Notes under the pieces: model-generated | Seen by the model: only the letters and a program-made list of their open reading frames with translations | The model's database searches: none | Told to the model about the DNA's origin: nothing | NCBI GenBank assembly: GCA_033782935.1 | Contig: JAWQEG010000084.1 | Coordinates: 1,178,001-1,242,000, forward strand | Direction: 5' to 3' | From: Petrolisthes cinctipes | Taxonomy: Eukaryota; Arthropoda; Malacostraca; Decapoda; Porcellanidae | Length of the DNA: 64,000 bases | Shown here: positions 60,600-64,000 of the stretch, in pieces | Layout of the letters: every line of letters starts with the position of its first letter | Numbering within the stretch: position 1 is the first letter of the stretch | Program-made: the position numbers and the translations under genes

Positions 60600-63350
60600 G
60601 AGTAGGCATGTACAGATTGCTTCTGGGACCCCAAAATATTGAATTTACGGGTGTTTTGAGCCTGAATTTGAGATATAAACGGGTACAGAAGATACATGCA
60701 CATATTAACTTTGGGCACCAAAAATATCGATTTTCAGCATGTTTTGGGCCTGAATTTTGAAAATACTCTAACACGGAGTGTGCATGTACAGATCGCTTCT
60801 GGGACCCCAAAATATCGAATTTTCGGGTGTTTAGGGCCAGAATTTGAGATATAAACGGGTACAGAAGATGCATGCACATATCGACTTTTGGGCACCTAAA
60901 AGATCGATTTTCAGTATGTTTTTGGCCTGTATTTTGAAAATACTCTAACACGGAGTAGGCATGTACAGATCGCTTCTGGGACCCCTAAATATCGAATTTT
61001 CGGGTGTTTTGGGACTGAATTTGAGATATCGATTTTTTGGCACCTAAAAGATCGATTTTTAGCATGTTTTTAGCCTATATTTTGAAAATATTCTAGCACT
61101 GAGTAGGCATGTACAGATTGCTTCTGGGACCCCAAAATATTGAATTTTCGGGTGTTTTGAGCCTGAATTTGAGATATAAACGGGTACAGAAGATACATGC
61201 ACATATTAACTTTGGGCACCAAAACAATCGATTTTCAGCATGTTTTGGGCCTGAATTTTGAAAATACTCTAACACGGAGTATGCATGTACAGATTGCTTC
61301 TGGGACCCCAAAATATCGAATTTTCGGGTGTTTAGGGTCAGAATTTGAGATATAAACGGGTACAGAAGATGCATGCACATATCGACTTTTGGGCACCTAA
61401 AAGATCGATTTTCAGTATGTTTTTGGCCTGTATTTTGAAAATACTCTAACACGGAGTAGGCATGTACAAATACCATCTGGGACCTCTAAATATCGAATTT
61501 TCGGGTGTTTTGGGACTGAATTTGAGATATCGATTTTTTGGCACCTAAAATGTCGATTTTTAGCATGTTTTTAGCCTATATTTTGAAAATATTCTAGCAC
61601 TGTGTAGGCATGTACAGATTGCTTCTGGGACCCCAAAATATTGAATTTTCGGGTGTTTTGAGCCTGAATTTGAGATATAAACGGGTACAGAAGATACATG
61701 CACATATTGACTTTGGGCATCTAAAATATCGATTTTCAGCATGTTTTGAGCATGTATTTTGAAAATATTCTAGCACTGCGTAGGCATGTACAGATTGCTT
61801 CTGGGACCCCAAAATATTGAATTTTCGGGTGTTTTGAGCCTGAATTTGAGATATAAACGGGTACAGAAGATACATGCACATATTGACTTTGGGCATCTAA
61901 AATATCGATTTTCAGCATGTTTTGGGCCTGTATTTTGAAAATACTCTAACACTGAGTAGGCATGTACAGATTGCTTCTGGGACCCCAAAATATTGAATTT
62001 TCGGGTGTTTTGAGCCTGAATTTTAGATATAAACGTGTACTGAAGATGCATGCACATATCTACTTTTGTGCACTTAAAAGATCGATTTTCAGTATGTTTT
62101 GAGCATGTATTTTGAAAATACTCTAACACGGAGTAGGCATCTACAGATCGCTTCTGGGACCCCTAAATATCGAATTTTCTGGTGTTTTGGGGCTGAATTT
62201 GAGATATCGACTTTTTGGCACCAAAAAGATCGATTTTTAGCATGTTTTTAGCCTATATTTTGAAAATATTCTAGCACTGTACAGATTGCTTCTGGGACCC
62301 CAAAATATTGAATTTTCGGGTTTTTTTAGCCTGAATTTGAGATATAAACGGGTACAGAAGATACATGCACATATTGACTTTGGGCACCAAAAATATCGAT
62401 TTTCAGTATGTTTTGGGCCTGAATTTTGAAAGTACTCTAACACGGAGTAGGCATGTACAGATCGCTTCTGGGACCCCAAAATATCGAATTTTCGGGTGTT
62501 TAGGGCCAGAATTTGAGATATAAACGGGTACAGAAGATGCATGCACATATCGACTTTTGGGCACCTAAAAGATCGATTTTCATTATGTTTTTGGCCTGTA
62601 TTTTGAAAATACTCTAACACGGAGTAGGCATGTACAGATCGCTTCTGGGACCCCTAAATATCGAATTTTCGGGTGTTTTGGGACTGAATTTGAGATATCG
62701 ATTTTTTGGCACCTAAAAGATCGATTTTTAGCATGTTTTTAGCCTATATTTTGAAAATATTCTAGCACTGAGTAGGCATGTACAGATTGCTTCTGGGACC
62801 CCAAAATATTGAATTTTCGGGTGTTTTGAGCCTGAATTTGAGATATAAACGGGTACAGAAGATACATGCACATATTAACTTTGGGCACCAAAAATATCGA
62901 TTTTCAGCATGTTTTGGGCCTGAATTTTGAAAATACTCTAACACGGAGTATGCATGTACAGATCGCTTCTGGGACCCCAAAATATCGAATTTTAGGGTGT
63001 TTAGTGCCATAATTTGAGATATAAACGGGTACAGAAGATGCATGCACATATCGACTTTTGGGCACCTAAAAGATCGATTTTCAGTATGTTTTTGGCCTGT
63101 ATTTTGAAAATACTCTAACACAGAGTAGGCATGTACAGATACCATCTGGGACCTCTAAATATCGAATTTTCGGGTGTTTTGGGACTGAATTTGAGATATC
63201 GATTTTTTGGCACCTAAAATGTCGATTTTTAGCATGTTTTTAGCCTATATTTTGAAAATATTCTAGCACTTTGTAGGCATGTACAGATTGCTTCTGGGAC
63301 CCCAAAATATTGAATTTTCGGGTGTTTTGAGCCTGAATTTGAGATATAAA
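60600..63350. repeat. 1669 bp period block
   Basis: Offset 1669 holds for marks such as atattaactttggg (61205 and 62876), gtatgcatgtac (near 61280 and 62949) and taccatctggg (61474 and 63143). It contains a doubled medium monomer near 61606-61957 in which the first copy ends C-like (aatattctagcactgcgt). Confidence 0.8.
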
Positions 63351-64000
63351 CGGGTACTGAAGATGCATGCACATATCGACTTTTGTGCACCTAAAAGATC
63401 GATTTTCAGTATGTTTTGAGCATGTATTTTGAAAATACTCTAACACGGGGTAGGCATGTACAGATCGCTTCTGGGACCCCTAAATATCGAATTTTCGGGT
63501 GTTTTGGGACTGAATTTGAGATATCGACTTTTTGGCACCTAAAAGATCGATTTTTAGCATGTTTTTAGCCTATATTTTGAAAATATTCTAGCACTGTACA
63601 GATTGCTTCTGGGACCCCAAAATATTGAATTTTCGGGTGTTTTGAGCCTGAATTTGAGATATAAACGGGTACAGAAGATACATGCACATATTGACTTTGG
63701 GCACCAAAAATATCGATTTTCAGCATGTTTTGGGCCTGAATTTTGAAAATACTCTAACACGGAGTAGGCATGTACAGATCGCTTCTGGGACCCCAAAATA
63801 TCGATTTTTCGGGTGTTTAGGGTCAGAATTTGAGATATAAACGGGTACAGAAGATGCATGCACATATCGACTTTTGGGCACCTAAAAGATCGATTTTCAG
63901 TATGTTTTTGGCCTGTATTTTGAAAATACTCTAACACGGAGAAGGCATGTACAGATACCTTCTGGAACCTCTAAATATCGAATTTTCGGGCGTTTTGGGA
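63351..64000. repeat. Right end of window: D, C2, A2, B and partial C1
   Basis: Ordinary monomers, with a short cactgtacag junction near 63592. The last anchor is at about 63943 (variant gagaaggcatg). The final 58 bases are an incomplete C1 with cgggcgtttt. No gene is present. Confidence 0.85.

Larger units (their letters stand above)
1..64000. repeat. Satellite DNA array, 148-177 bp monomers, head to tail across the whole window
   Basis: The anchor aggcatgtacagat, or a one- or two-base variant of it, recurs at spacings of 148, 176 or 177 bp from about position 41 to about 63943, always on the plus strand. I saw no inverted monomer and no stretch over 300 bases of unrelated sequence. The first 40 bases are the tail of a long monomer and the last 58 the head of a short one, so the array extends past both ends. 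Each monomer carries tctgggaccc, gaattttcggg, a gaatttgagata block, a cgattt block and a dyad around ttttgaaaa. Long tandem arrays of nucleosome-scale monomers with higher-order repeats are typical of eukaryotic centromeric or other heterochromatic satellites; assigning this one to a centromere is inference. I recognise no known satellite family by name. Confidence 0.98.

Noticed and set aside
1..64000. Some 200 open reading frames of 60-160 codons, mostly on the minus strand, as possible genes.
   Set aside because: All are periodic with the satellite, overlap each other in several frames, have no recognisable domain, and start and stop at fixed monomer positions. They follow from the low stop-codon content of two monomer segments.
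1..64000. CRISPR array, because of the short regular repeats.
   Set aside because: There are no distinct spacers; the whole monomer is repeated, the units are 148-177 bp, and no cas gene is present.
1..64000. Human or primate alpha satellite (171 bp) or the Arabidopsis 178 bp repeat.
   Set aside because: The monomer length is similar, but the sequence blocks do not resemble either family as I know them. A database search with one A1 and one C1 monomer would settle the family.

Overview
The whole 64 kb window is one uninterrupted satellite-DNA array. About 380 head-to-tail copies of a 148-177 bp monomer run from base 1 to base 64000, all in one orientation. I see no unique sequence, gene, RNA gene or transposon. 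Both window ends cut through a monomer, so the array continues on both sides. This points to a eukaryotic genome, most likely centromeric, pericentromeric or subtelomeric heterochromatin. The sequence alone does not tell me the species or chromosome position; a plant is a reasonable guess, no more. One standard A1 monomer has 66 G+C in 176 bases (37.5%), counted by hand.

Monomers begin here at the anchor aggcatgtacagat. They fall into three length classes, each with two subtypes: short C1 and C2 (148 bp), medium A1 and A2 (176 bp), long B and D (177 bp). A short, a medium and a long monomer make a 501 bp trimer. Two diverged trimers, C1-A1-D and C2-A2-B, alternate to give a 1002 bp hexamer, the basic higher-order repeat. 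The clearest example is 18835-19835. The short monomer equals a long one lacking 29 bp.

Larger blocks of this hexameric array have been duplicated locally, with a different period in each stretch: 1685 bp (7.2-10.6 kb), 1168 bp (10.45-12.8), 1139 bp (15.54-17.83), 2682 bp (19.7-25.0), 1817 bp (23.8-27.7), 1327 bp (28.1-31.0), 1670 bp (31.6-35.0), 2831 bp (34.5-39.4), 825 bp (41.8-43.4), 1502 bp (42.6-48.05 and 50.4-54.0), 352 bp (53.75-54.46), 1678 bp (54.1-57.0) and 1669 bp (60.6-63.35). A cassette of about 2.7-3.4 kb occurs three times (37.9-41.3, 47.3-50.0, 56.8-60.2 kb) and always ends at the same monomer position. Many junctions are hybrid monomers, with the 5' part of one subtype and the 3' part of another, as unequal crossing-over or gene conversion would leave.

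Many open frames of 60-160 codons exist, mostly on the minus strand, but they are by-products of the repeat and not genes. The window's interest lies in its multi-scale repeat structure, a dyad-symmetric site found in most monomers, helically spaced A/T tracts, and a clear record of recent duplication steps.
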